Origin: Collinsella aerofaciens | GTDB lineage: Bacteria > Actinomycetota > Coriobacteriia > Coriobacteriales > Coriobacteriaceae | DNA length: 56,565 nt | Assembly (NCBI RefSeq): GCF_028207065.1 | Contig: NZ_JAQLFP010000016.1 | Span: 1 to 56,565, forward strand | Direction of reading: 5' to 3' | In this document: positions 34,091 through 42,452 of the stretch, piece after piece | Position numbering within the stretch: position 1 is the first letter of the stretch | Layout: each line of letters starts with the position of its first letter | The notes under the pieces: model-generated | Database searches by the model: none | The model's input: only the letters and a program-made list of their open reading frames with translations | Told to the model about the DNA's origin: nothing | Position numbers and translations under genes: made by a program

Positions 34091-35179
34091 ATGAAAACTG
34101 GAAAGAAACGACTGACAGCATTTGCAGTTGTGGCTGCCACGATGCTGCTGGCTTTGGTGGGAGTTGTCGCGCCCGCGTGGGCGGAGGAGGGCTCTACTTC
34201 TCCGCATCTGCCGGTAAAAGACAACAAGGTCACGATCACCTCGACGCTTACCATGAATGAGAATGCCGTGGTGCCTAATGCGACGTTTAACTATTCGATT
34301 GCGCCGGCGGAGGAGGAGAGTGAGCTTACGAGCACGAGCGGTATGCCCGTTTATGCTGGAGTGAAAGACGCCGTCACGCTTTCGCCGACTTCCGTTAATT
34401 ACTCTGATAAAAAGCTTACTCCTGAGACTACCGACGGCATTACGACAATAACCGCTCATTTGAGTGCCGTCCTTAATACCTCAAAGTTCACGGCTCCGGG
34501 TATCTACCGATACAAAATTACGCAGGAGAAGCCGGTCTTGGATGGCCTCAACGTTACACATGAGGCGCTGTTCCTCGATGTTTACGTTGAAAATGGTGGC
34601 ACGGACTATGTTGTCAAGGGCTGCACTCTTAGCGCAGAAGCAGGCTCGGGCAAGAAGGCCGATGGCTTTGTAAACGATTATGCCACCCATAAGCTGACCA
34701 TCAAAAAGGTTGTCAAGGGCAACCAGGGTGACAAGAATAAGGACTTCCGGTTTAGCGTCAGCCTTAACGGCGTTGCCGGGGAAACCTATAAGTACGTCAC
34801 TGTGAAAAAAGACGGTACTTCTACGCCCGAAGCTGTAGCCAATTCGGGATCTACGGTTTCGGTGAACCTTAGAGACGGCGACTCCGTCACCTTTTACGGT
34901 CTTTCATCGGAGGACAGGTATGCCGTAACTGAGGACGACTACAAGAAGGAAGGTTATGAGACGTCGTATAAGATTGGCGAAACTGGCAACGAGACAAAGT
35001 CCAATACTATTGCCGCGAAGGGTATCGGCACTTCCGACACATTTGTGACCTTTACCAACACCAAAGAGGCTACCGTTCCCACCGACGTCATTCGGACGAT
35101 CGTTCCCTATGCGGCAATCGTCGCGTTTGCTGCCGTGATGGGCGTGGTCTTCTTCCGTCCTCGTCGTAATCGTCGTTAA
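34091..35179 (+). CDS. FctA/Spy0128-like major pilin with isopeptide domains
   Basis: A 362-residue pilin. Signal peptide 1-31 ends APAWA. Domain 1 (about 40-196) has GIYRYKITQEK with Glu146 and ends FVNDY with Asn195, candidate isopeptide partner of Lys43 or Lys46. Domain 2 (about 198-325) begins KLTIKKVVKGNQGDKNKDF (candidate Lys205/206/209), has YAVTEDDY with Glu281 and ends VTFTNTKE with Asn323. The sorting signal is VPTDV (329-333), a hydrophobic helix and RPRRNRR. Two Ig-like domains, each locked by a Lys-Asn bond with a Glu catalyst, describe the group A Streptococcus major pilin. AGAGGAAGGA precedes ATG 34091. It is followed after 20 bp by the sortase. Confidence 0.85.
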   Translation: MKTGKKRLTAFAVVAATMLLALVGVVAPAWAEEGSTSPHLPVKDNKVTITSTLTMNENAVVPNATFNYSIAPAEEESELTSTSGMPVYAGVKDAVTLSPTSVNYSDKKLTPETTDGITTITAHLSAVLNTSKFTAPGIYRYKITQEKPVLDGLNVTHEALFLDVYVENGGTDYVVKGCTLSAEAGSGKKADGFVNDYATHKLTIKKVVKGNQGDKNKDFRFSVSLNGVAGETYKYVTVKKDGTSTPEAVANSGSTVSVNLRDGDSVTFYGLSSEDRYAVTEDDYKKEGYETSYKIGETGNETKSNTIAAKGIGTSDTFVTFTNTKEATVPTDVIRTIVPYAAIVAFAAVMGVVFFRPRRNRR

Positions 35180-35199
35180 AACAGCGAGGATTGCAGCCG

Positions 35200-35934
35200 A
35201 TGGAGCTTAAACGCATAGCTCGGCTGGCGCGAGCCGGCGACCGCGTGCTTACGTGGTTTGCCGGCTTTCTCGTGCTGCTCATGCTGCTGTACGGGGGCTA
35301 TTCGCTGTGGGATACAAATAACGTTATGAACGGCGGGTTCATCAGCGATGAGCTGCTGCACTACAAACCCACCGGGGCCAACGATTGCGCACGCCTGCAG
35401 GAGCTGATGGCCAAAAATCCCGACGTGGTCGGATGGGTCACCATCGATGGCACCAACATCGACTATCCCTTTGTTCAGGGAAAAGATAACCAGGAATACC
35501 TCAACAAAAACGTGTTGGGGGAGTCCGCGGTTTCGGGAGCGGTGTTTTTGGATACGCGCAACAGTCGCGCGATGACCGATTCCTACAATCTGCTCTATGC
35601 GCACCACATGGATAACGGCGCGATGTTTGGCGATGTCGACCGGTTTTTAGACAGGGGCTTCTTTGAGGTGCACCGCACGGGCACGCTCTACACAAAGGAT
35701 GGGGCGTTCCGCCTGCACATTGTTGCCGTGTGCTCGTTTGCTGCGAGTGATGACATTATCTTTGGGCCGGGAAACCTGGACCAGGCTTCGATGCAGACGC
35801 TGCTCACGCATATCTCGCAGACGGCGGTGCACGTGGACATGGATGACGTTGGCCCTGATTCGCGCATCATCGCGCTTTCTACCTGCAGTGATAAAACAAA
35901 CGGGCGTAGAGCGCTCATAGCAGAGATCTTGTAG
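35200..35934 (+). CDS. Class B sortase (pilus polymerase candidate)
   Basis: A 244-residue protein with an N-terminal membrane anchor (FAGFLVLLMLLYGGYSLW) and an exposed sortase domain. NPDVVGWVTIDGTNIDYPFVQGKDNQEYL is the class B N-terminal signature. Catalytic His is in LLYAHHMDNGAMFGDV, Cys in IIALSTCSDK and Arg in TNGRRALIAEI. Class B sortases polymerise pilins carrying V-P-T-G signals in streptococcal FCT loci, and both surface proteins here carry V-P-T-x signals. Start ATG 35200 has GAGGA upstream. It is last in the operon; right after its stop begins a copy of the sequence that follows the LysR stop codon. Confidence 0.88.
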   Translation: MELKRIARLARAGDRVLTWFAGFLVLLMLLYGGYSLWDTNNVMNGGFISDELLHYKPTGANDCARLQELMAKNPDVVGWVTIDGTNIDYPFVQGKDNQEYLNKNVLGESAVSGAVFLDTRNSRAMTDSYNLLYAHHMDNGAMFGDVDRFLDRGFFEVHRTGTLYTKDGAFRLHIVAVCSFAASDDIIFGPGNLDQASMQTLLTHISQTAVHVDMDDVGPDSRIIALSTCSDKTNGRRALIAEIL

Positions 35935-35985
35935 TTCATTTAGGACGGGGCTTTTCTAGCTACTTTTGCCGTCCTACCTGCGCAA
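35932..35985. repeat. Direct repeat bracketing the pilus island, right copy
   Basis: Starts at the sortase stop codon. TCATTTAGGACGGGGC, TTTT, TAGCTACTTT and GCCG match 29875-29929 with about five differences, then the sequence passes into the LysR 3' remnant at 36003. Confidence 0.75.
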
Positions 35986-36002
35986 TGATTTTTCTGGGAC
36001 GG

Positions 36003-36276
36003 TAACGACGCCATGGACAGCCTGCGTATCGATCTTTTGGCCGACGGCGGCGTGGACGTGATCGACGTGGACAGCTTTGACTTTGCGCTCTTTAACGAGG
36101 CGGAGGAAAAGGGCGACGCGGTGCTCGCCTGCGGAGCGTGGTCGGGTGTGCACCCGGCCTTTGTGGGCGTGCCGTTCCTGTGCGGCCGCGAGGTGCCGGT
36201 CTATTTACACTACCCGCTCGAGCCCACCCTCCAAGTGCAAAAAATCGTCAACGTCATGGCCCAACTCCTCAAGTAG
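36003..36276 (+). pseudogene. 3' remnant of a second LysR gene
   Basis: Encodes 88 residues beginning MDSLRIDLLADGGVDVIDVD, the last 30 percent of the LysR effector domain, equal to residues 205-292 of the gene at 28999 except for four substitutions. By eye about 19 nucleotide differences separate the two, and about 15 are silent, so the two copies diverged while both were functional before this one was truncated. No helix-turn-helix or start remains. Confidence 0.85.
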
Positions 36277-36370
36277 CTCATTTGGCGTCGAGTAGCTAAT
36301 ATAGGACGGGGCTTTTTTAGCTGCATCGGGCATGGTCCCGGATAAGGGGTCGAATTATATCGGGGCCTGT

Positions 36371-36685
36371 TTATTCGGCAAGTAGCACCTGCAGGTAATC
36401 GCGTTTTCCGTGGAGAACACGGTCAATATAGACCTTCTGGTGAAAGCGGTAAAACGCGAGATAATTGTCACAGATCACGAACCGGTAATCGGAGCGTAGG
36501 GGATAGATCGATGAGAGTGGCGTGCCCGACTCCGGGAAGCTGGAGAGCAGGTCTATCCGAGCGAGGATGCCCTCTACGATTCTCTCCGCTGCTGCGGGAT
36601 TGTCCTTTTCGACGGCAATATAGTCCCAGATGTCGTCGAGATCTTGCAGAGCCAGCGGAGAGTAGACAACCTCGCAGCTATGCAT
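36371..36685 (-). CDS. ParE/RelE-family toxin
   Basis: A 104-residue protein starting MHSCEVVYSPLALQDLDDIWDYI, the family N-terminus with two helices, then ERIVEGILARIDLLSSFPESGTPL and the beta-strand core YRFVICDNYLAFYRFHQKVYIDRVLHGKRDY. This order (helices, P-x-x-G, strands, R-x-x-Y/D-Y tail) is that of ParE/RelE toxins. Start ATG 36685 overlaps the antitoxin stop by 8 bp, the usual coupling; the frame stays open 29 codons further but only through the antitoxin gene. Whether the target is gyrase (ParE) or ribosomal mRNA cleavage (RelE) cannot be told; the sequence leans to ParE. Confidence 0.85.
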   Translation of the reverse strand: MHSCEVVYSPLALQDLDDIWDYIAVEKDNPAAAERIVEGILARIDLLSSFPESGTPLSSIYPLRSDYRFVICDNYLAFYRFHQKVYIDRVLHGKRDYLQVLLAE

Positions 36686-36941
36686 GGCTTGCGGCCTTGT
36701 GGCGGAAGTGTGCGGCGACGTCATTCGACGAGACCCATCCGCCCTGCTCACCCGAGTTGCGCCCGCGCTCAAGCTCCGTCATCAGCGTGCTGATGGCGCA
36801 AAACCGGTCGTAATCTTTCATGTCGAGTACCGCGTAGCAACCGTGCCCGTTTTTGGTCAGGAACACTGGGGAGCCCTCGCGGACATCGGAGAGCACCTCG
36901 TTGTAATTGCGTAAATCGGAAACAGGCTTAATGGCAGGCAT
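36678..36941 (-). CDS. Phd/YefM-family antitoxin
   Basis: An 87-residue protein starting MPAIKPVSDLRNYNEVLSDV, the Phd/YefM N-terminal DNA-binding and dimerisation pattern, then GSPVFLTKNGHGCYAVLDMKDYDRF, the family's beta-hairpin block. The C-terminal third (EQGGWVSSNDVAAHFRHKAA) would wrap the toxin. Start ATG 36941 has GGAG 6 nt upstream, preferred over TTG 36953. It overlaps the toxin gene by 8 bp. A palindrome over the -10 region at 36978-36991 is a likely autoregulatory operator. Confidence 0.87.
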   Translation of the reverse strand: MPAIKPVSDLRNYNEVLSDVREGSPVFLTKNGHGCYAVLDMKDYDRFCAISTLMTELERGRNSGEQGGWVSSNDVAAHFRHKAASHA

Positions 36942-36977
36942 ATAAGGCTCCAATCGATGTACGGGAACTTACGATAA

Positions 36978-36991
36978 ATTATACGAATAAT
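36978..36991 (-). promoter_or_regulatory. Operator/-10 palindrome of the toxin-antitoxin operon
   Basis: ATTAT-ACGA-ATAAT palindrome; on the minus strand its left part forms TATAAT (36978-36983), about 37 bp upstream of the antitoxin start. Fits autorepression by a Phd/YefM-type antitoxin. Confidence 0.5.
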
Positions 36992-37108
36992 ATGCAGTAC
37001 CTGCCAGCCAAAGCACCCACACAAAACGAGGCCTAGTCCCCTGGTAAAGAAGAAGACCCACAACGGATGCGTAAGAAAATAGCCACAGAAAGCCCGCTTT
37101 CCCTATGA

Positions 37109-37354
37109 AAACTGCCAAAACCCACAGGGGCGCGTGCGGTTCCCGTCGAGGTGAAGTTGGGGACTAACCTTAAGGCGAAGAGCCTGGCGGCGAGTATTAA
37201 GCGATTTGGTTATGATTTGGCCATTCGTTTCTCGGCGGGTAAGCCATCTCGGGACGGTGTAATCATCGACTTGCCCCTCTACGCGGTGGAATCGCTCCCA
37301 AAGCTCCGCCCCAACGACTGCATCACGTTTGAGGCTCTCGGTCCATCATGGTAG
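37109..37354 (+). pseudogene. C-terminal remnant of a DUF4143-type AAA ATPase
   Basis: Open frame without a start reading ...TGARAVPVEVKLGTNLKAKSL, then IKRFGYDLAIRFSAG, ending IDLPLYAVESLP and about 15 more codons. The P-V-E-V-K motif and following strand match the nuclease-like C-terminal part of DUF4143 ATPases, of which a complete member lies at 44941. A TGA at 37106 closes the frame upstream and no ATPase domain is present. The region 36992-37108 shows nothing else. Confidence 0.65.
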
Positions 37355-37423
37355 AGTTGTCCGCGCGTGAATTTCGGTACACTGCGCGCTATCTGCGCTT
37401 TTACTGTTTGGAGGAGTGAGCTT

Positions 37424-38515
37424 GTGAATGCTTCTGTCGCCAAGAAGGCCAGCCGGGCGGTGCGCCTGCTCATGATGGTGCTCACGGCAGTTCTCATCTT
37501 CTTCTTCATCAATGTTATGCTGCTCGTCTCCGACATCCAGGGCACGGCACGCGTGGTCAACTACGCCGGTCTGGTGCGCGGCACCACGCAGCGAATCGTT
37601 AAGCTCGAGGACGCGGGCCAGCCACAATATGACCTTCTCAAGGCTGTGGATTCATACATTAATGGTTTGCGCTACGGAAGCGACGACCTCAATCTCGTCC
37701 GTCTGGATGACGATGAGTATCAGGCAAAGATGACCGAACTCGCGAGCTATTTTGACAAGCTTCGCACCGAGATCGCCCGTGTGCGCGAAGTCGGCTACGA
37801 GAACACCGACATCATTGCCATGAGCGAGGAATTCTTTGGCATTTGTGACGATGCCACGAGGCTTGCGGAGGACTACTCCCAGGAGAAGGCCACGGCGCTC
37901 AATCGCCTTGAGGGTTTGGTGATCATCGACATCGTGGGCCTGGTGGCGACCTTTGCGGTCGAACTTGCTCGCGCGGTGCGCACTGCCGCGCTCAATCGCG
38001 AGCTGCAGGACAAAGTCTATCTCGATGAAGCCACGGGACTGCCCAACAAGAATAAGTGCGAGGAAATCTTGGGGCAGGGGCATCCCGTTTCCGCTGAAGC
38101 GCCCGTTGCGCTGTGTGTCTTCGATCTTAACAATCTGCATACGGTCAATAACCGCTTTGGCCACGAGAAGGGTGACGAATACATTCGTTCTTTTGCCCAG
38201 CAGCTGGGCCGCGTGGCGTCCGAGGCCTGCTTTGTGGGCCGCGACGGCGGCGATGAGTTTATCGCGGTTCTGTGGGATGCCGATCGAGCTGCCGTGGAGT
38301 CCTGTCTCTCTCGGATTCGTGCGAACGTGAGCGAGTATTCCGAGGCTCACCCCGACATGCCTATCAGCTATGCGGTGGGCTATGCGCTTTCCAGCGATTT
38401 TGATGAGCCGCCCACGATGCGCGAGCTCTTTTCCCAGGCCGACAAAAACATGTACATCGACAAGAACCGCATAAAGACGACCGAGGCAGCCGGTCCGCAA
38501 CGCGATGGCCGGTAA
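37424..38515 (+). CDS. Membrane-anchored GGDEF diguanylate cyclase
   Basis: A 363-residue protein with two membrane helices: one at about 15-38 and one at about 165-185. The extracytoplasmic region between them begins VVNYAGLVRGTTQRIVKLE, resembling the PilJ-type sensor of type IV pilus methyl-accepting proteins. The cytoplasmic domain has DEATGLPNKNKCEEIL, FDLNNLHTVNNRFGHEKGDEYI and GRDGGDEF, an intact G-G-D-E-F active site, so synthesis of cyclic di-GMP is expected. Start GTG 37424 is set by GGAGGAG upstream; the frame is open before that without a better start. Ends with a clear terminator. Confidence 0.88.
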   Translation: MNASVAKKASRAVRLLMMVLTAVLIFFFINVMLLVSDIQGTARVVNYAGLVRGTTQRIVKLEDAGQPQYDLLKAVDSYINGLRYGSDDLNLVRLDDDEYQAKMTELASYFDKLRTEIARVREVGYENTDIIAMSEEFFGICDDATRLAEDYSQEKATALNRLEGLVIIDIVGLVATFAVELARAVRTAALNRELQDKVYLDEATGLPNKNKCEEILGQGHPVSAEAPVALCVFDLNNLHTVNNRFGHEKGDEYIRSFAQQLGRVASEACFVGRDGGDEFIAVLWDADRAAVESCLSRIRANVSEYSEAHPDMPISYAVGYALSSDFDEPPTMRELFSQADKNMYIDKNRIKTTEAAGPQRDGR

Positions 38516-38536
38516 GCCTGCAACAGAGGGCATAGA

Positions 38537-38571
38537 AAAGCCTCCGCAGCTCGTGTGGTTGCGGAGGCTTT
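38537..38571 (+). terminator. Terminator of the GGDEF gene
   Basis: AAAGCCTCCGCA/TGCGGAGGCTTT (38537-38548 with 38560-38571). A second nested hairpin at 38606-38688 (outer CGATTTGCC/GGCAAATCG, inner GGGCATTGACC/GGGTCATGCCC) faces the ABC operon and probably ends it. Confidence 0.85.
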
Positions 38572-38695
38572 ATTCGTTGCGGCACATTGTGTTTGGGTCG
38601 CTGAGATGAGTCGATTTGCCCCGAAAGAGGAGGGCATTGACCTTAGGGTCATGCCCGACGAATGAGCGGCAAATCGGCCATCTCGGCGGGCCGAA

Positions 38696-40615
38696 CTACT
38701 CGAGCTCAAACGCACCGGTATACAGCTGGTAGTAATACCCGCGCTTGGCGATCAGCTCGTCGTGGTTGCCGCGCTCGATGATGCGGCCGTGATCCAGGCA
38801 GATGATCGCGTCGGAGTTGCGCACGGTGGAGAGGCGGTGCGCGATGACAAACGTCGTGCGGCCCTCCATGAGCTTGTCCATGCCCGCCTGCACGATGGCC
38901 TCGGTGCGGGTGTCGATGCTCGACGTGGCCTCGTCCAGAATCATTGCCGGCGGATCGGCGACGGCAGCGCGGGCGATTGAGATCAGCTGGCGCTGACCCT
39001 GCGACAGCTGTGCGCCGTTGCCGGTGAGCATCGTGTCGTAGCCGTCGGGCAGGCGGGTGATAAAGTCGTCCGCACCCGCGAGCTTGGCCGCCGCGATGCA
39101 CTCCTCGTCGGTCGCATCCAGGTTGCCGTAGCGGATATTATCCATCACGGTGCCGGTGAACAGGTTCACGTCCTGCAGCACGACGCCCAGCGAGCGGCGC
39201 AGATCTGCCTTGCGGATCTTGTTGACGTTGATGCCGTCGTAGCGGATCTTGCCGTCGGCAATGTCGTAGAAGCGGTTGATGAGGTTGGTGATGGTCGTCT
39301 TGCCGGCACCGGTGGCGCCGACAAACGCGACCTTCTGGCCCGGCTTGGCAAACACGGACACGCCGTGCAGCACCTCGTGGTCGGGCGTGTAGCCAAAGTC
39401 GACGTTGTCCATGACCAGGTCGCCGCGCAGCGGTACGTACTCGATCTCGCCGGTTGCACGGTGCGGATGTTTCCACGCCCACATGCCGGTGTGGTGGTCA
39501 GCCTCCTCGAGCTGCCAGGTGTCGGGGTTGACCTGCGCGTTGACGAGTGTCACGTAGCCTTCGTCGGCCTCGGGCTCCTCATCGATGAGCTCAAAGATGC
39601 GGTCGGCGCCGGCGAGGCCCATGACCACGGCGTTGATCTGTTGCGAGATCTGGCCGATCTGTCCGCAGAACTGCTTGGTCATGTTGAGGAACGGCACCAC
39701 GACGGCGATGGACAGCGCCATGCCTGAGATACTCAGGTTGGGAACGCCCAACGCCAGGAAAATGCCGCCGGCAAGGGCCACCAGCACGTAGAGCAGGTTG
39801 CCCAGGTTCATGAGGATGGGCATGAGGATGTTGGCGTACATGTTGGCCTTCTGCGAGACCTCGAAGAGCTTTTCGTTGCGCTCGTCAAAATCGGCCTCGG
39901 CGGCAGACTCGTGGCAGAACGCCTTGACGACCTTCTGACCGTTCATGACTTCCTCGATATGGCCCTCGACCACGCCGAGCTCGGTCTGCTGCGCAATGAA
40001 GAAGCGCGCGGAGTTGGAGCCGAGCAGCTTGGTCATAAAGGTCATAAAGGCGACGCCGGCGATGATGACCAGGCACATCCACACGCTGTAGTACAGCATG
40101 ATAAAGAACACCGTGACGATGATGATGATCGTCATGAGCAGGTTGGGCAGCGACTGGCTGATCATCTGACGCAGCGTGTCGATGTCGTTGGTGTAGTGGC
40201 TCATGATATCGCCGCGCTGGTGCGTGTCGAAGTAGCGGATCGGCAGGTCCTGCATGCGGTTGAACATCATCTCGCGCAGCTTCTCGAGCGAGCCCTGCGT
40301 GACGATAGCCATGGCGCGGTTCCAGAAGAGCGAGGACAGGACGCCGACGCCGTAGATGCAGGCGAGGGTGGTCACGAGCTGTGCGATCTTGGGCTGCGCG
40401 GCTTCCCAATCGCCCGACTGCCACGATTCGCCAATAATTTGCAGGGCGCTCTGCAGGAAGGTCGCGCCGATGGAGTTGATGATGGCGCAGAGCACCACGC
40501 CGGCGACGACGAGGGGCAAAAGCACGGGATAGAAGCCAAAGAGCGTCTTGATGAGGCGCGACATGGTGCCGCCCTTGCGGTTGAGCGCGCGCTCGGCGGT
40601 CGTTGCCTTACTCAT
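38696..40615 (-). CDS. ABC exporter half-transporter with canonical ATP site
   Basis: A 639-residue half-transporter, last of the marR-ABC-ABC operon. Six membrane helices occupy about 30-320. The nucleotide-binding domain has Walker A GATGAGKTT, signature LSQGQRQLI (altered from S-G-G-Q), Walker B AMILDEATSSID with catalytic Glu, and switch VIAHRLSTVRN with His. The altered signature and intact Walker B match the catalytic partner of heterodimeric exporters, pairing with the upstream gene. An insertion of about 40 residues (TWQLEEADHHTGMWAWKHPH) lies before the nucleotide-binding domain. Its ATG overlaps the partner's stop by 8 bp. It is the same architecture as 5484-7343 but clearly a separate pair. 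Confidence 0.92.
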   Translation of the reverse strand: MSKATTAERALNRKGGTMSRLIKTLFGFYPVLLPLVVAGVVLCAIINSIGATFLQSALQIIGESWQSGDWEAAQPKIAQLVTTLACIYGVGVLSSLFWNRAMAIVTQGSLEKLREMMFNRMQDLPIRYFDTHQRGDIMSHYTNDIDTLRQMISQSLPNLLMTIIIIVTVFFIMLYYSVWMCLVIIAGVAFMTFMTKLLGSNSARFFIAQQTELGVVEGHIEEVMNGQKVVKAFCHESAAEADFDERNEKLFEVSQKANMYANILMPILMNLGNLLYVLVALAGGIFLALGVPNLSISGMALSIAVVVPFLNMTKQFCGQIGQISQQINAVVMGLAGADRIFELIDEEPEADEGYVTLVNAQVNPDTWQLEEADHHTGMWAWKHPHRATGEIEYVPLRGDLVMDNVDFGYTPDHEVLHGVSVFAKPGQKVAFVGATGAGKTTITNLINRFYDIADGKIRYDGINVNKIRKADLRRSLGVVLQDVNLFTGTVMDNIRYGNLDATDEECIAAAKLAGADDFITRLPDGYDTMLTGNGAQLSQGQRQLISIARAAVADPPAMILDEATSSIDTRTEAIVQAGMDKLMEGRTTFVIAHRLSTVRNSDAIICLDHGRIIERGNHDELIAKRGYYYQLYTGAFELE

Positions 40616-42452
40616 GGGCCTCGCCTCCTTCCTGGGTCTGAGCTTGCGTTGCGGTCATGTCGGTGTTGTCTGCCGCCGTGTTCGCGTCGCCAGAGACGTC
40701 GTCGGCGTCTTGCGTACCTTCGGCAGACATCTTGTTTTGCGAGGTAAAGGTCTCTCGGTAGATCTCGCTCGTCTTGAGCAGCTCTTCGTGGTTGCCGATC
40801 TGTGCGATACGGCCGCCCTCCATGACAATGATGCGGTCTGCGTCCTGCACGGAGCTGATGCGCTGGGCGATGATGATCTTGGTCGTGTTGGGCAGATAGC
40901 TTGCCAGCCCCGCGCGGATCTTGGCGTCGGTCTTGGTGTCGACGGCGCTGGTGGAGTCGTCCAGGATCAAGATCTTGGGGCGACGCAGCAGGGCGCGTGC
41001 AATGCACAGGCGCTGCTTCTGACCGCCCGAAACATTAGAGCCGCCCTGTTCGATCCAAGTGTCGTAGCCCTTGGGGAAGCCATCGACAAACTCATCGGCG
41101 CAGGCCAGATGTGCCGCCTCGCGGACTTCCTCGTCGGTGGCGTTCGGGTCGCCCCAACGCAGGTTCTCGGCGATGGTGCCGCTAAACAGCACGTTTTTCT
41201 GCAGCACCATGGCGACCTGGTGACGCAGCGCGTCCAGGTCGTAGTCGCGCACGTCCACGCCGCCCACGCGCACAGCGCCTTCGGTGGTGTCGTACAGGCG
41301 GGCGATGAGGTTAACGAGCGTGGACTTGGCCGAACCGGTGCCGCCGATGATGCCGATGGTCTCGCCGCTCGTAATGTGCAGGTCGATATCGTCGAGCGCC
41401 TGGCGTTTCGCATGCGCGGAATACTTAAAGCTCACGTGGTCAAAGTCGATGGAACCGTCGGCAACCTCGAGCACGGGCTCGGCGGGATCGGCGATCGTGG
41501 GCTCGGCGGCCAGCACCTCGGCAATGCGGTGTGCCGATTCGTCGGCCATGGTCACCATGACAAAGATCATCGACAGCTGCATCAGGCTCATCAGAATCTG
41601 GAAGCCGTAGGTAAAGGTCGAGGACAGCTGGCCCACGTCGAACAGCGTGCCTTGGCTCGTGATGATGAGCTTGGAGCCCAAGTAGATGATGACGACGAAC
41701 GCGCCGTTGACGCAGATGTTCATCATGGGGTTGTTAAAGGCAAGGAGCTTCTCGGCGCGGGTGAAGTCCATCTGTACGTCGTGCGCAGCGGTCGCGAACT
41801 TTTCCTTCTCGTAGTCCTGGCGCACATAGCTCTTGACCACGCGCATGCCGGTGACGTTTTCCTCGACGGATTCGTTAAGGGCATCGTACTTGTGGAACAC
41901 GCGCGAGAAGATGGGGCGCACCTTAAAGATGATAAAGAACAGTCCAAAGCCCAGCAGCGGAATGATGACCAGGTAGACCATGGCGACGCTGCCGCCCATG
42001 ATAAATGCCATGGTAAAGGCGAAGATCAAGACCAGCGGCGCGCGCACGGCGATGCGGATGATCATCATAAAGGCCTGCTGCACGTTGTTGATGTCGGTGG
42101 TCAGGCGCGTGACGAGCGAGGAGCTCGAGAACTCATCGATGTTGGCAAAGCTGAACGTCTGGATTTTGTAGAACAGGTCGTGACGCAGATTCTTGGCGAA
42201 GCCGCAACTCGCATGGCTGCAGGTGATGCCGGCCGCGGCGCCAAAAGCAAGCGACGTAAGCGCGATGAGCACCAAAAAACCCGCGGTGGGAAGCATCTCG
42301 GCTACGGTGGCACCGTCTTTGATGGCGTCGATTAGGTTGGCGGTGATAAATGGAATCAGCATCTCGCAGAGCACCTCGCCAAGCACGAGCAATGGCGTGG
42401 CAACAGTGACTTTCATATAGTCGCGGATGCTGCCCATGAGGGTTTTAATCAT
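40608..42452 (-). CDS. ABC exporter half-transporter with degenerate ATP site
   Basis: A 614-residue half-transporter. Walker A is GGTGSAKST, the signature is VSGGQKQRL, but Walker B is ILILDDSTSAVD (Asp for Glu) and the switch is IIAQRISSV (Gln for His). These are the non-catalytic-side changes of heterodimeric exporters, so it pairs with the next gene. Residues after about 575 form an acidic, Ala/Thr/Gln-rich tail (DDVSGDANTAADNTDM and on). Its ATG overlaps the marR stop by 8 bp (ATGATTAA), so all three genes are translationally coupled. Substrate is probably a drug or other toxic compound given MarR control; this is inference from context. Confidence 0.92.
   Translation of the reverse strand: MIKTLMGSIRDYMKVTVATPLLVLGEVLCEMLIPFITANLIDAIKDGATVAEMLPTAGFLVLIALTSLAFGAAAGITCSHASCGFAKNLRHDLFYKIQTFSFANIDEFSSSSLVTRLTTDINNVQQAFMMIIRIAVRAPLVLIFAFTMAFIMGGSVAMVYLVIIPLLGFGLFFIIFKVRPIFSRVFHKYDALNESVEENVTGMRVVKSYVRQDYEKEKFATAAHDVQMDFTRAEKLLAFNNPMMNICVNGAFVVIIYLGSKLIITSQGTLFDVGQLSSTFTYGFQILMSLMQLSMIFVMVTMADESAHRIAEVLAAEPTIADPAEPVLEVADGSIDFDHVSFKYSAHAKRQALDDIDLHITSGETIGIIGGTGSAKSTLVNLIARLYDTTEGAVRVGGVDVRDYDLDALRHQVAMVLQKNVLFSGTIAENLRWGDPNATDEEVREAAHLACADEFVDGFPKGYDTWIEQGGSNVSGGQKQRLCIARALLRRPKILILDDSTSAVDTKTDAKIRAGLASYLPNTTKIIIAQRISSVQDADRIIVMEGGRIAQIGNHEELLKTSEIYRETFTSQNKMSAEGTQDADDVSGDANTAADNTDMTATQAQTQEGGEAHE

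Noticed and set aside
35932..36330. TAGGACGGGGCTTTTTTAGC blocks as a tRNA-type attachment core
   Set aside because: No tRNA structure or integrase is found; the repeat includes coding LysR sequence, so homologous recombination is the simpler account.
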